From NCBI RefSeq assembly GCF_003576645.1, contig NC_044929.1, positions 1,961,245 to 2,025,244 on the forward strand: DNA of 64,000 bases, written 5' to 3'. Positions 35,901 to 47,082 of the stretch are shown here, one piece after another. The position numbers were made by a program, and so were the translations under genes. Within the stretch, counting starts at the first letter, position 1. Each line of letters opens with the position of its first letter. The notes under the pieces were generated by a model. That model had not been told where the DNA came from and did no database searches. It saw only the letters and a list, made by a program, of their open reading frames with translations. Origin of the DNA: Ipomoea triloba. Lineage: Eukaryota; Streptophyta; Magnoliopsida; Solanales; Convolvulaceae.

Positions 35901-37788
35901 CGTCGATGAATCTCCTTGCCGGAGACCATGGAGTTGGCTAAGCAAGTGAAGTTGGCGGAATTGAGAGGCGGAAGCGAGGGACTGCTCAATGGCATCCCAC
36001 AACTCCTTCGATGTCCGACAGCCGACGGCGATGGAGAGCACCTCCTCGGACAGCGAAGAAACCAGGAGAGACAGCAACCCTTGATCAAGGCGAGACCACG
36101 CAACAAACGCCGGATTCCGAACGCGGGCAGCAGCAGACACGGCAGGGAGGAACTCCTCCGGGCAAGGACACGATCCATCAACAAGATCAATGAGATCATG
36201 GCCACGTAGAAACGGGAGAACCTGAGTACGCCAAAACAAAAAATTGCGGTGGTTGAGTTTGATGCTAATGTAGTGATGAGCAGAAGAGAGCGACGACACG
36301 GGAGCCGGCGCCGCAGAACTCACAGCAACATCTGAAACGGTCCGCTCAGAGGCAGAGCCGTCATTCGTAGCCATGGGAACAAGAACGAAACCCTAGCGAC
36401 TGATACCAGATGAGAACAATTATGTTTGTATTAGAGTTCACGAAATATAACTGTAGGAATACAAGAGTATATATACAAGAGAATCATAAGTAAACTAGGA
36501 CTGAGAATCATAAGTAAACTAGGACTGAGGCTTATAGTATGACTCTATTATGTAGAGTCCTAATAAATATAATATTCAAATTGACCATCTCACTTGAGAA
36601 TTGAAGATTTTTACGATGGCCTTTTAATTTTTATCAATTAATGGATTTAAATCTATTGGTTTAATGCTTGAGAACCTCTAAAAGCAAAAATTGCGACAGT
36701 CAATGATCGAGCTAAAACTTAAATTAACTTTCATGGGAGACAACCTCTGCTAACTAGTCAAGCTTTAATTTGTATCTTTAATGTTATAAATTTTACTCTC
36801 AGAACCTGTATATTGAACTTTTTAACTTGAGTAAGTTAATTATGAGTAACATAAGCGTGTTTGCTTTTTTCTGGGCAAATTATACTTAGGACCATTGAAC
36901 TGCAGGATAAATATCTATTATTTTTACTATATTGAATGTTTATTTTTAATGTATTGAAAGTTCATTTTTTAGTAGTATACCTAAAATGAACCTCCAATAA
37001 ATTTACAAAAAAAAAATTCAAAAAATGAACATTCGTACTAAAAATGAAGCATTCAGCATACCAATAATGAACGTTATGGATACCAATAATGAACCTGATG
37101 GCAATAGTCCATCTGGTAAGTTGGACCATATTTCATAATATATATAATGATTTCCTTTTTTAGTCCTTCATTGACTAGAGTAACAAAGAAGGATTTATTC
37201 AGTACACACTTAAGTAGTGAGTAGTGACTATAGGTTTTCCCCATCTCCCAACAAACTTACTTCAATTATATTAATTAAATTATTTCATTGCTCAAATGAG
37301 CTCTTAATTGCCGACATACCTGACGAATAACATGGGGGGTTATAACAGATCGGAGGAGGTTCCGGATACCTCGCCTGGGTTATTCTTCTGGGTATCTTTC
37401 CTTCTCTCAAATACTACCTATTGAACCATTGAATTAAGCTTGTGCGAGCCCTCGGCACCTGTCCTACTTGAGCCCCATCACTTTTTTGGCTACCAACATC
37501 GGCTGGTACCAACACATCTTCTTTTCCCGAGTTTAAAGCAATGAGTTAAACAATAAAACATAGTAAAAATTATGATACAGTAATTAAGTGATAGAGCACA
37601 AGTGCCTAGCAATAGTGTGTGCATATATGATTATTTATATCATAATAAATATATAAATAAATGAAACATATAGAAAACGATCAACAAGATGATTAGTGGT
37701 TACCATGTCGAGCAATACAAGAAAACATAAAGAGAAATGACATCATCAGAAGGACCAAGAGAAATGGAGAATTGGGATTGGCATTCAT
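32938..37788 (-). CDS. secreted peptide precursor C, divergent, with copia in intron 2
   Basis: Exon 1 (37788-37704) encodes a leader like its sisters (FLLVLLMMSFLFMFSCIA) and is well supported. Exon 2 (37403-37320) reads EGKIPRR then ITQARYPEPPPICYNPPC and YSSG, ending CAG|GTATGTCGG like the other copies. The proposed exon 3 (32960-32938, after GTTGTTGCAG) adds TGRNGP and a TGA. Lengths sum to 192 bases, in frame, 63 residues. If exon 3 is right, the Ty1/copia element (33043-36537) sits in intron 2. The exon 2 acceptor (TTTGAGAG) lacks a good pyrimidine tract, and the tail does not match the A-P-x-C-C of other copies, so exons 2 and 3 are less certain. Two internal cysteines (PICYNPPC) may pair. 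Confidence 0.5.
33171..34124 (-). CDS. copia reverse transcriptase (C-terminal part) and RNase H
   Basis: The frame opens immediately after N34125 at the RT catalytic motif YVDDILV and runs through the RT thumb and the RNase H domain (AFSDSDWAGCPTDRKSTSGH, STEAEYKALAD). It ends at N33170 beside the 3' LTR. The first half of the RT domain, normally a few hundred residues between integrase and YVDD, is absent. Because the loss falls exactly at an N, a collapsed assembly is more likely than a biological deletion. The stop codon and polypurine tract are likewise missing at the other N. Confidence 0.8.
34126..36374 (-). CDS. copia gag-protease-integrase part of the polyprotein
   Basis: One open frame of about 750 codons begins at the ATG at 36374. 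It carries a UBN2-type gag region (LNHRNFLFWRTQVLPFLRG), a Gly/Arg-rich linker, a CCHC zinc knuckle (CQICGSFGHSALSC), an aspartic protease active site (DTGATHH), the GAG-pre-integrase motif (WHDRLGHPHQRVLHRVL) and an integrase core (DDFSRYTWYFPMK with YTHEQNGRVERKH downstream). It ends at N34125 just after the integrase C-terminal segment (GCLCYPHL ... VFLGYP). No internal stop was seen up to the N, which is consistent with a young copy. Confidence 0.85.
36543..37319. other. intron 2 of gene C outside the copia insertion
   Basis: AT-rich DNA with repeated ATGAACNTT...TAATGAACGTTATGGATACC phrases near 36950-37090. There is no gene, regulatory site or mobile-element end that I can define. Confidence 0.4.
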
Positions 37789-37875
37789 CTTGCAATATGA
37801 GGAATTCAAGAACAAATTAAAGCTAAGAGATGAGATTTAGTTAGCTTGAGGATATATGGAGTTGTGTGTGTGCCT

Positions 37876-37892
37876 CGTTTTATAGCCATCCT
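37876..37892 (-). promoter_or_regulatory. TATA box of peptide gene C
   Basis: The minus-strand text GAGGATGGCTATAAAACGAG lies about 90 bases upstream of the start codon and matches copies A and B. Confidence 0.75.
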
Positions 37893-37899
37893 CATTTAC

Positions 37900-38647
37900 G
37901 TTCCAATAAGCTTGGAAAACGAAAGGAAGGAAAAGTAAAAGAGAAACACAATTTTTGTACTTCAATTATTATATTTTATATATGAATTGTTTAGTTCAAA
38001 TTATTTAAGATAACAAAAGGTTATCTTTACTCGGGTTATATAATGTATGTACACATTTTTTTTTTTTTTTTTGTTTAAGTTATCCCATTTTAACAGGGAA
38101 TACAACTACATTAGATTTTTACCTACTTTGAAGGGTAACATTCCCTCTCTTAGGTTTTCTTAGATTAGGTTACCTTTTTTTTAAAAAATAAAAATAAAAA
38201 TAAAAATTATTGTGCCCTTTTAACCATTCCTTTAACTTCTAACCATGCTTGTCATATCCATTTTATTTTAATGTTTGTAACCTTAATTAGTTTTAATGTT
38301 TATTGAAATACATAAAGATAAAGTATGGGTATTAAAATAAAATAATCACTATAACATAAAATATAACTCTCAACCAAACATGTTTGTATTGCATATATCT
38401 CAGTTTAACAAATTAAAACAAAAAATTCTAACATTCATAAGAATCTAACATTTTCAACAATCTAATATTTCTTAATGTAATGACATTTTGTGTACTAAAT
38501 GGCCTACAATCAATGAGACTAAAATATTTCACACACAAAAATCATTGTTCGATCGACAAAATTAACTCTTGAACTTAATTAATGTCGTGGCGGTGTCTCA
38601 AACTAAATCATCAATGAATTAAAAAAAAATCATTGGCATAGTTGATG

Positions 38648-38678
<31 letters not shown>

Positions 38679-39414
38679 TTTTTTTTTTTATAGTAACCAA
38701 AGGAATGAACACGCAACCATTATTTGAGTTGTGCATTAGGTAAACCCTGACCTATGATCTTATCGGGTAAAAGACTACAAAGATATAAATTAATATAGTT
38801 TGTGATTATCAAGTTAGCAATCTGCCCATCTTAACTGAGATTTTCTGCATAATTGCAGTATTATATTAAGTTTATGAGAATGTTATAAGAATGTTGTTTG
38901 ATCCGACTATTCAAAGCAAGCCTAACAAATATGTGATAGTCAACGTAGTTGATGTGTAAGGTAGTCAAATTTGTTACCAGCTGTATTATGATAGATGATG
39001 TCTTGAAATTTAGTGCGGTTCATCATTTGAATATTCTACATTGATAATGTTACATGATGAGAACATTATTAGCATGGCAAAAACTTGTGTGAAACTGTCT
39101 CACGGATCTTTATTCGTGAGACTGGTCGGATCAATATGAAATGTTATACTTAATATTAGCAAATGCAATAATAAATTAAATCATGAATAAAGTATTACAT
39201 TTCATCTTGACCCTACTCGTCTCACGGATAAAGATTCGTCTCACACAAGTATGACCCTATTAGCACTGATATTTATTGTTTTAAAAAAAGTATTAATATT
39301 TATTTATTTATTTTTTATCATACAAGATAAGATACCTGGAACAAACACCTAGTTACCGAGGATGGGACAGCAAACCTCCTTGCCAAAGAACACAAAATTC
39401 AGTGACTAGGAAAG
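37900..39414. other. intergenic DNA upstream of gene C
   Basis: Contains an (ATT)n tract at 38651-38680, a MITE at 39082-39250 and, at 38690-39060 and 39320-39410, diverged copies of the segments at 39770-40080 and 40100-40190. No gene is supported. Confidence 0.5.
39082..39250. mobile_element. MITE with ACTTGTGTGA ends
   Basis: The left end reads ACTTGTGTGAAACTGTCTCA and the right end GTCTCACACAAGT in inverse. Inner inverted arms are CACGGATCTTTATTCGTGAG and CTCACGGATAAAGATTCG. About 169 bp, no coding capacity. A larger relative is at 62136-62580. Confidence 0.75.
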
Positions 39415-41671
39415 AATGACCAGTCATCGAGTCTCACTCACGGCAATGTAGGGAAAACTTTTCAAAATGAGGGGGTAGCAGTATAGTCGAGTCTCACCAG
39501 CGGCAATGTCGGGAAAACTTTTCGGGCTGGGCGGAAAAATGAAGCCAACTGAGCGGCCGGAGCAATAGAGAGCACAAGCGAAGCAAATTAGACCTTAAGG
39601 GTTCCAAATCCCAAAAAATATTAAGCAATTCGTAATACAAGAATATCCGAAACGCTGCTTCAATTCCATTGCAAACTTAAAACTACTTTTCGGTAGTGTA
39701 GGCCTGCCGTTCAACAATCCTGTGGTTAATAAAACCAACAATTGGCATAATTGAAATATTTATTTTTTTATGATTAGAGAAACCCACAACTACTATTTGA
39801 GGTGTGTATTAAGTAAATCCTGACATTTTAATTTAACTAGCAAAATATCACAACTAAATAAACCAACTCAAGTTGTGATTATCAAGCTAACAGTTCAACC
39901 TAGTTACTACTGAGGTTACAAGCATAATTGCAGTTTTAAGTTTATAAGAATGTTATTTGATCCGACTACTCAAAGCAAGACTAACAAATATATGCATGTG
40001 ATAGTCAACGTAGTTGATGTGTAAGGTAGACAAATTTGTTACCAGCTGTATTATGATAGATGATGTTGTGAAATTTAGTATTGCTATTTATTTATTTATT
40101 GATTTATTCAAACAAGATAGGATATATGGAACAAACACCTAGTTACTCAAGACAGCAAACCTCCTTGCCTAAAGAACAAAAAATTCTATCTTCATCAAGT
40201 ATTTTCTAGAGGGGAATGATATAGGAACCTCAAAAACTCTCACTAAAAAACAAATTAATTATTAATTTATCTATGAAAGAATTTGTACGTAATTATTGTT
40301 TTCATCGATAAAATACCAAAATTTGTAAATATTTTATTTGTAGCTATTTTTTTCGTTCTTAAATATATAAATATTTTGTTGTTTTCTTGTAGTTGTCTTA
40401 TTACTACATCATGGTTGACGGGAAATTGATCATAAATTTATTTCCTTAATTAATAGATTAAATGGGAAAAAAAAAAGGAAAATTGGTTACTTAATTAATA
40501 GTTTTTGTTTCCACATACAGTGAATATTTTTAATTTATCTTAAATTTTACAGGATTGTGATTGTTCTTATTCTACGACGATGGTTGATTGCTGTGCATAC
40601 TGTGATTAATTAATCTAGACTTCCACAATACATTACGTTTCTTGACTTTCATCATTATATTAGAGTGAGTATAATTGGTATTTTCCCTTTATTGTTTAAT
40701 TTGATACAAATTAATTCAAATTAGTAGGGGAGGAATTGGGATTGTGTCCATCTGTCCATAGTGATGGGGATGAGAACAAAAATTTTGAATTAATCAATTT
40801 AATTTACAAAATACAGCAAAAGAGGTATTCATAAGAGTACAAGAGTTTAAGGTTCTCTAGAGAGAACATTGAGTTTGCTTGTCCTTTAGAGCATTGAAGT
40901 CTTGTTGTAGTGAGTGCCTTGGTAAAGAGTTCTTTTGTAGAGATCGATGTAGTTGACTTTTAGTTCCTTTTATGCTATTTCATCACGAACAAAATGGTAG
41001 TATATTTCAACATGTTTGGTTCGAGAATGAAACACATGATTTGCACACAAATAACTAGCACTAAAGTTGTCACACTAGAGTCTTGGTGGTTTTAGCACAT
41101 TGAGACCGAGTTCTCAAATGAGAGCAACTAGCCAAGTTACCTCTACCGAAACATCAACTATTGGTTTGTATTCTACTTCTATTGAGGATCTAGCCGCTAT
41201 CTTTTGTTTGAGACATCCCAAGAGATTACATTTTTGCCAATGAAAACAACATAGCCACTAGTGGACTTGCGATCATCAAGGCATCCACCCCAATCAGAAT
41301 CTGAAAAGGCAGGAATGTCATCTTGAGTCTAATTTCTTAAAATGTAGACTTTAGTCTAGATTAACTTTGACATATCTTAGAACACACTTTAAGTAACCCA
41401 TCAAATGCTCAGTGTTTGGAGAGTACCGTGCATGAACTACAAAGGAGAGCTCTGGATGAGTGATGGTTATATATTGAAGTACTCCAACCAGACTGCAGTA
41501 CTGTGTATGATTTTCATATGATTGAGATGAATTTGTTGCACTTAACTTGCATTACCGGAATTGGAGTTAAGATTAGTTTGCAGTGTTCCATTTCTGACCT
41601 TTTGGATCAATCTATATTTTGATTATAATGGATCAAGCCTCAAGGTATGTTTTGCAATTGTTCATTCTTTT

Positions 41672-41673
<2 letters not shown>
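39415..41673. repeat. 2.26-kb direct repeat, first copy (likely assembly duplicate)
   Basis: Every portion I compared is identical to the text from 41736 onward at a constant offset of 2321 bases. The copy ends in a poly-T run (41674-41734) and a single N at 41735, after which the same sequence restarts. The content is noncoding plus a decayed copia RNase H segment. Confidence 0.9.
40870..41560 (-). pseudogene. decayed copia RT/RNase H remnant
   Basis: On the minus strand the region still resembles the copia RNase H end. The text around 41240-41320 corresponds to the conserved SDSDWGGC...DRKSTSGY area, and nearby text matches the WCDN and KHVEIDYHF regions, but frameshifts and stops are frequent. 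It is unrelated in detail to the young copia at 33-36.5 kb. The same remnant recurs at 43191-43881. Confidence 0.65.
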
Positions 41674-41734
<61 letters not shown>

Positions 41735-41735
41735 N
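41674..41735. other. poly-T run and single N at a suspect join
   Basis: About 60 T residues followed by one N. Immediately after the N the sequence repeats from 39415. A second poly-T run follows the second copy (43998-44046), where it continues into unique DNA. Confidence 0.95.
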
Positions 41736-43992
41736 AATGACCAGTCATCGAGTCTCACTCACGGCAATGTAGGGAAAACTTTTCAAAATGAGGGGGTAGC
41801 AGTATAGTCGAGTCTCACCAGCGGCAATGTCGGGAAAACTTTTCGGGCTGGGCGGAAAAATGAAGCCAACTGAGCGGCCGGAGCAATAGAGAGCACAAGC
41901 GAAGCAAATTAGACCTTAAGGGTTCCAAATCCCAAAAAATATTAAGCAATTCGTAATACAAGAATATCCGAAACGCTGCTTCAATTCCATTGCAAACTTA
42001 AAACTACTTTTCGGTAGTGTAGGCCTGCCGTTCAACAATCCTGTGGTTAATAAAACCAACAATTGGCATAATTGAAATATTTATTTTTTTATGATTAGAG
42101 AAACCCACAACTACTATTTGAGGTGTGTATTAAGTAAATCCTGACATTTTAATTTAACTAGCAAAATATCACAACTAAATAAACCAACTCAAGTTGTGAT
42201 TATCAAGCTAACAGTTCAACCTAGTTACTACTGAGGTTACAAGCATAATTGCAGTTTTAAGTTTATAAGAATGTTATTTGATCCGACTACTCAAAGCAAG
42301 ACTAACAAATATATGCATGTGATAGTCAACGTAGTTGATGTGTAAGGTAGACAAATTTGTTACCAGCTGTATTATGATAGATGATGTTGTGAAATTTAGT
42401 ATTGCTATTTATTTATTTATTGATTTATTCAAACAAGATAGGATATATGGAACAAACACCTAGTTACTCAAGACAGCAAACCTCCTTGCCTAAAGAACAA
42501 AAAATTCTATCTTCATCAAGTATTTTCTAGAGGGGAATGATATAGGAACCTCAAAAACTCTCACTAAAAAACAAATTAATTATTAATTTATCTATGAAAG
42601 AATTTGTACGTAATTATTGTTTTCATCGATAAAATACCAAAATTTGTAAATATTTTATTTGTAGCTATTTTTTTCGTTCTTAAATATATAAATATTTTGT
42701 TGTTTTCTTGTAGTTGTCTTATTACTACATCATGGTTGACGGGAAATTGATCATAAATTTATTTCCTTAATTAATAGATTAAATGGGAAAAAAAAAAGGA
42801 AAATTGGTTACTTAATTAATAGTTTTTGTTTCCACATACAGTGAATATTTTTAATTTATCTTAAATTTTACAGGATTGTGATTGTTCTTATTCTACGACG
42901 ATGGTTGATTGCTGTGCATACTGTGATTAATTAATCTAGACTTCCACAATACATTACGTTTCTTGACTTTCATCATTATATTAGAGTGAGTATAATTGGT
43001 ATTTTCCCTTTATTGTTTAATTTGATACAAATTAATTCAAATTAGTAGGGGAGGAATTGGGATTGTGTCCATCTGTCCATAGTGATGGGGATGAGAACAA
43101 AAATTTTGAATTAATCAATTTAATTTACAAAATACAGCAAAAGAGGTATTCATAAGAGTACAAGAGTTTAAGGTTCTCTAGAGAGAACATTGAGTTTGCT
43201 TGTCCTTTAGAGCATTGAAGTCTTGTTGTAGTGAGTGCCTTGGTAAAGAGTTCTTTTGTAGAGATCGATGTAGTTGACTTTTAGTTCCTTTTATGCTATT
43301 TCATCACGAACAAAATGGTAGTATATTTCAACATGTTTGGTTCGAGAATGAAACACATGATTTGCACACAAATAACTAGCACTAAAGTTGTCACACTAGA
43401 GTCTTGGTGGTTTTAGCACATTGAGACCGAGTTCTCAAATGAGAGCAACTAGCCAAGTTACCTCTACCGAAACATCAACTATTGGTTTGTATTCTACTTC
43501 TATTGAGGATCTAGCCGCTATCTTTTGTTTGAGACATCCCAAGAGATTACATTTTTGCCAATGAAAACAACATAGCCACTAGTGGACTTGCGATCATCAA
43601 GGCATCCACCCCAATCAGAATCTGAAAAGGCAGGAATGTCATCTTGAGTCTAATTTCTTAAAATGTAGACTTTAGTCTAGATTAACTTTGACATATCTTA
43701 GAACACACTTTAAGTAACCCATCAAATGCTCAGTGTTTGGAGAGTACCGTGCATGAACTACAAAGGAGAGCTCTGGATGAGTGATGGTTATATATTGAAG
43801 TACTCCAACCAGACTGCAGTACTGTGTATGATTTTCATATGATTGAGATGAATTTGTTGCACTTAACTTGCATTACCGGAATTGGAGTTAAGATTAGTTT
43901 GCAGTGTTCCATTTCTGACCTTTTGGATCAATCTATATTTTGATTATAATGGATCAAGCCTCAAGGTATGTTTTGCAATTGTTCATTCTTTT

Positions 43993-43997
<5 letters not shown>
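41736..43997. repeat. 2.26-kb direct repeat, second copy
   Basis: Repeats 39415-41676 at an offset of 2321 bases with no difference that I could find. After its poly-T tract it continues into unique sequence near peptide gene D. Identity over 2.26 kb, including AT-rich noncoding DNA, contrasts with the visible divergence of every other duplication in the window. Confidence 0.9.
43191..43881 (-). pseudogene. decayed copia RT/RNase H remnant, second copy
   Basis: Same sequence as 40870-41560, within the second copy of the direct repeat. If the repeat is an assembly artefact, only one remnant exists in the genome. Confidence 0.6.
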
Positions 43998-44047
<50 letters not shown>

Positions 44048-44327
44048 TTTTTTTGTTTTTTTTTTGTTTTGTTTTGTTTTTTTTCCCCTTTGCAGGATTG
44101 CAAAGCCCCTTGAGGGGATTCAACTATATATAACAATTTTTTTTTTTAAACGGTCTATAACTAATTAACTATAATATAATAAATCTATGAATAATAAAGA
44201 ACATAGGTGAGCACACTACATCCGAATTCATCTTTAAAGACCGCTAGCTTATTGGAATACTTAGAGAGTATATATATTTCTTTGTTTCACTTCCATCTTT
44301 ACTTCACTTTTATTGCAGTGTCGAAGC

Positions 44328-44959
44328 TCAACAGCAATCTGGCCCTGCAAATACCAACCGAATTTGGAATGAATTAGAAGTTCCATCCTACTCCCTCCGT
44401 CTCTAAAAAAATTTCCTCCTTTTTATATTATTAAAATGCATAAAAAAGTTATTTATTTACATAAATACAATAATATTTGCACGCACCCTGAAAGAGGCCA
44501 TAGACAATTTTTGTTTTATTCTATTTCTTTTTTCTTTTCAATTTTTTTTTCTTCCCTTTCTTTTACTTGACAAAAAATCCAAAATTCAGTGTACAAATGG
44601 GGTTGCTCTTAGTTTTCGACTTACCATTTGGTGAATCATGCTCCGGTGGATTGTAGGGATTCAACCTTCGCATGGACATTCTTCTTCCAGTGTGGTAGCG
44701 GCGGTGTTTGGTCGGCCTGAAGGACTGTGCATTTTCATCCCTTAAGAGAGGTCGGAGTTCAAAACGGGGTGCTGCTGGTGTTTCTTAGGATCATAATAAA
44801 CAAAATAAATAAATAAACGAAACTAAACACGCATAATAAACAAGAAGATCAGATGCTTCATAAGTAGTGATTACCACGCTGAGCTGTGCCGTTGAAAACG
44901 AACAAAAATGTAATCAAAAGGAATAAAAGAAATGGAAATTTTGCTGTGACGACAGTCAT
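44328..44959 (-). CDS. secreted peptide precursor D (exon 2 boundary unresolved)
   Basis: Exon 1 (44959-44875) encodes the leader (FPFLLFLLITFLFVFNGTA) and ends in phase 1 (CGTG|GTAATC). The 3' part of exon 2 ends at 44625 (AATG|GTAAGT). Exon 3 (44344-44328, after ATTTGCAG) reads GPDCC and a TGA. In the frame that joins exon 3, exon 2 encodes two dibasic sites (TGRRMSMRR) and then LNPYNPPEHDSPN, so the tail is RRLNPYNPPEHDSPNGPDCC. Every AG acceptor I find upstream (for example CCTTCAG|GCC at 44717) would enter in the wrong phase. A SINE-like segment inserted at about 44716-44795 may have destroyed the original acceptor. This is either a pseudogene or a copy using a site I cannot identify. 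Confidence 0.5.
44716..44800. repeat. SINE-like segment at the intron 1/exon 2 border of gene D
   Basis: TTTTCATCCCTTAAGAGAGG then TCGGAGTTCAAAACGGGG resembles the 3' half of a tRNA-derived SINE with a B-box. A close copy is at 47085-47160. Its position overlaps the expected exon 2 acceptor of gene D. Confidence 0.55.
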
Positions 44960-46870
44960 CTTTGAGTAGAAGCAAATTTCAATATAATGTTACTCTTTTT
45001 TTTGAGTGCTATATATAATGTTACTTCTTCACGTGTTGATTGAGATGAAGCTGTGAGGCTGAGGGTCATTATATAGTAGTCCGGTCTTGTGTTTCTTTGT
45101 TTCCATTTTCAAATGTTTAGTCTGCCAAGGAAATATATTTTAAAAGAAAGACCCGGTAAACGAAACAAATAAAAAAATTTCTTAGTGATTACAACGTTTG
45201 AATAATATAATTCACACAATGATAGACTAACATACATCTTCTTATTTTAAAAAAATAAAAGAAGGGGAAAATTGCATTATTATATTGGTCCTTCAATTAT
45301 ATATACACTTATACCTGTAAACTTGATCTCTGAGTTATATGTGTGGTCATATTTAATCCCTAAATTATGTGCGAAGTGATGATTTTAGTTCCTCGAAAAC
45401 TACTTTAGTCACCAACATGTCACTTAATAAAGTGGCGAATTTGGTCCTTTAGATACTAAACTTGCCACTTTGAACACACTTAAAGGGTTTAAGATGATCA
45501 TGTATATAACTTAGAAACTAAATTTGTACCACGGGTATAACTAGATGACAAAAGTTACAATTTTTCTTTAAAAAGAAAAACTAAAAGACTGAGTGAAACT
45601 TGTTGAATATTTAAATAGCAAATGGTTGAATATATTTATCTAGACTGTCTACTGGAAGCATAAATAATACTTTGGTGTCGTGGAGTTTAAAATATTATTT
45701 ATGTTTGGTAGGAAGTTTACGATTGGATTGATATGTTGAAAGAATTCTTTGAGAGTAATAGGATATCGTAATATGTTTCGAAAGGATTTGAGAAAATTTT
45801 CCTGATTTCTAGAAGTCCAAATAAACTTCTCGGAAGTTTATATTATTACTACTCTTTAAATGACTTATTCTTCTGATGAAGTTACGAAATGTTTTGAGAT
45901 TGAGTACACCCTAGATAGAAAGGATGTCATTGAAAGAAAGGTTGGGATGGACCACACATCGGAGGGTCCCAACAAGGTGTAAAGGAACCCACCAAGAGGG
46001 ACTCGGAGCACATTCCTGAGGATTCCTGAGGAGACAATGGACGAGAGCACTGACTGAGCCCCACTCATCGAGGGTAGATGTGCCTCTCTTGACAAACTTA
46101 AATATGTTGAGTGTGAAAATGCTTTATTGATAAGAGTATAGAACCCGCAGGAGCACATCTTGGTTTACGATAGAATGTTGTTAATGGGGCCACCATATTT
46201 TTATTTCTATATATAATTGTTTCATATTCGTTAGATCTTTTCAAATAAATGATTTTAATAATAATTAGCAACACTATAGAGTGCAATCTAACTTTCAAAG
46301 TTATAGAATGTAATTAAAAAAAATTATAGAATGCATTTGTCGATAAATATTGAAACAGTCAATCCAAAGGCAATCCCTAAATACTAAACGTCTAAACAAT
46401 CAATAGTAAACCTCTAAACCAAACTAAAAGAACTAAACTAAAAAATTCTAAAAGGTGAATTGAATCTTAAGTGGAATGAAATTTCACACTGTAATTAATG
46501 ATGTCAATAGGCAGAATTTATATATTGTTGGGTGTATTTTATATTGTTGTTAGGTGCCCTTTAAAGGTAAATCATAACAACTAAACCCTAAAGTAACTTT
46601 CTAAACCAAAAAAAAAAAAAGAATTCAAACCACAAAAGCAAAACCATAAATCTCAAAGGTGAATTATTTCAGTAAACTTATACATATATATATCCTAGGA
46701 TGTACTCTATGATATTGTTAAGTGCGCTCTATAGTTTTGATACTTGCTTCTAAGTATTTGATTTTGATTATTATTTCGATTTCAATATAAATTTTATTGT
46801 TATATTAAAATTTTTCGTTAAGGCAAGCATCACGCATTCATGCCTTGATTGCTCTTGTAAGAACTAGTCA
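44960..46870. other. upstream region of gene D, no further gene
   Basis: Holds the D promoter (minus-strand CTATATAATGACCC near 45070) and two blocks (45320-45700 and 45880-46300) that recur at 47215-47585 and 49215-49780. The open frame at about 45865-46158 lies in the second repeated block and has no recognisable domain. Confidence 0.5.
45320..46330. repeat. duplicated block, copy 1 (partners at 47215-47585 and 49215-49800)
   Basis: 45320-45700 matches 47215-47585 (for example TAAATAATACTTT(G/A)GT and GTGGAGTTTAAAATATTATT). 45890-46300 matches 49220-49760 (AGAAAGGATGTCA, GAGCACATCTTGGTTTAC, TTAATGGGGCCACCATATTT). The blocks are diverged, so this duplication is older than the one at 39-44 kb appears. 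Confidence 0.75.
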
Positions 46871-46894
46871 AACTTCAACTCTAAACGTACACTT

Positions 46895-47012
46895 TGGCTA
46901 AGAATTAATTAGAAAGAAAACAACATCTTACATACCATTTGGCTATAAACGTACACTTTGGCTAAAAATTAATTAGAAAGAAAACAACATCTTACATACC
47001 ATTTGACTATAA
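46895..47012. repeat. ~59-bp tandem duplication
   Basis: ACGTACACTTTGGCTAA(G/A)AATTAATTAGAAAGAAAAC plus AACATCTTACATACCATTTG occurs twice in tandem. A single copy of the same text is at about 50227-50285. Confidence 0.8.
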
Positions 47013-47082
47013 TTTATGAACCTTTGGAGAATTCCAAAAGAATAATAATGAATTAACCAGCTTGGTTGGCTTAAATGACCGT

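Larger units (their letters stand above)
33043..36537 (-). mobile_element. Ty1/copia LTR retrotransposon, minus orientation
   Basis: Two 127-bp terminal repeats lie at 33043-33169 and 36411-36537 and differ by a single base that I can see (GACTTATAG versus GGCTTATAG). They are flanked by the 5-bp duplication TATGA (33038-33042 and 36538-36542). Next to the right LTR is TGGTATCAG on the minus strand, a methionine-initiator tRNA primer-binding site. The domain order gag, protease, integrase, RT, RNase H defines copia. The LTR outer end reads CTATAAG rather than TG, which is unusual. Two single Ns (33170, 34125) mark unresolved internal sequence. Confidence 0.88.

Noticed and set aside
33384..36209. 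Plus-strand open frames across the copia element
   Set aside because: They are antisense shadows of the minus-strand polyprotein.
45865..46158. 97-codon minus-strand open frame
   Set aside because: It falls in the repeated block shared with 49.2-49.8 kb, where the frame is not conserved.
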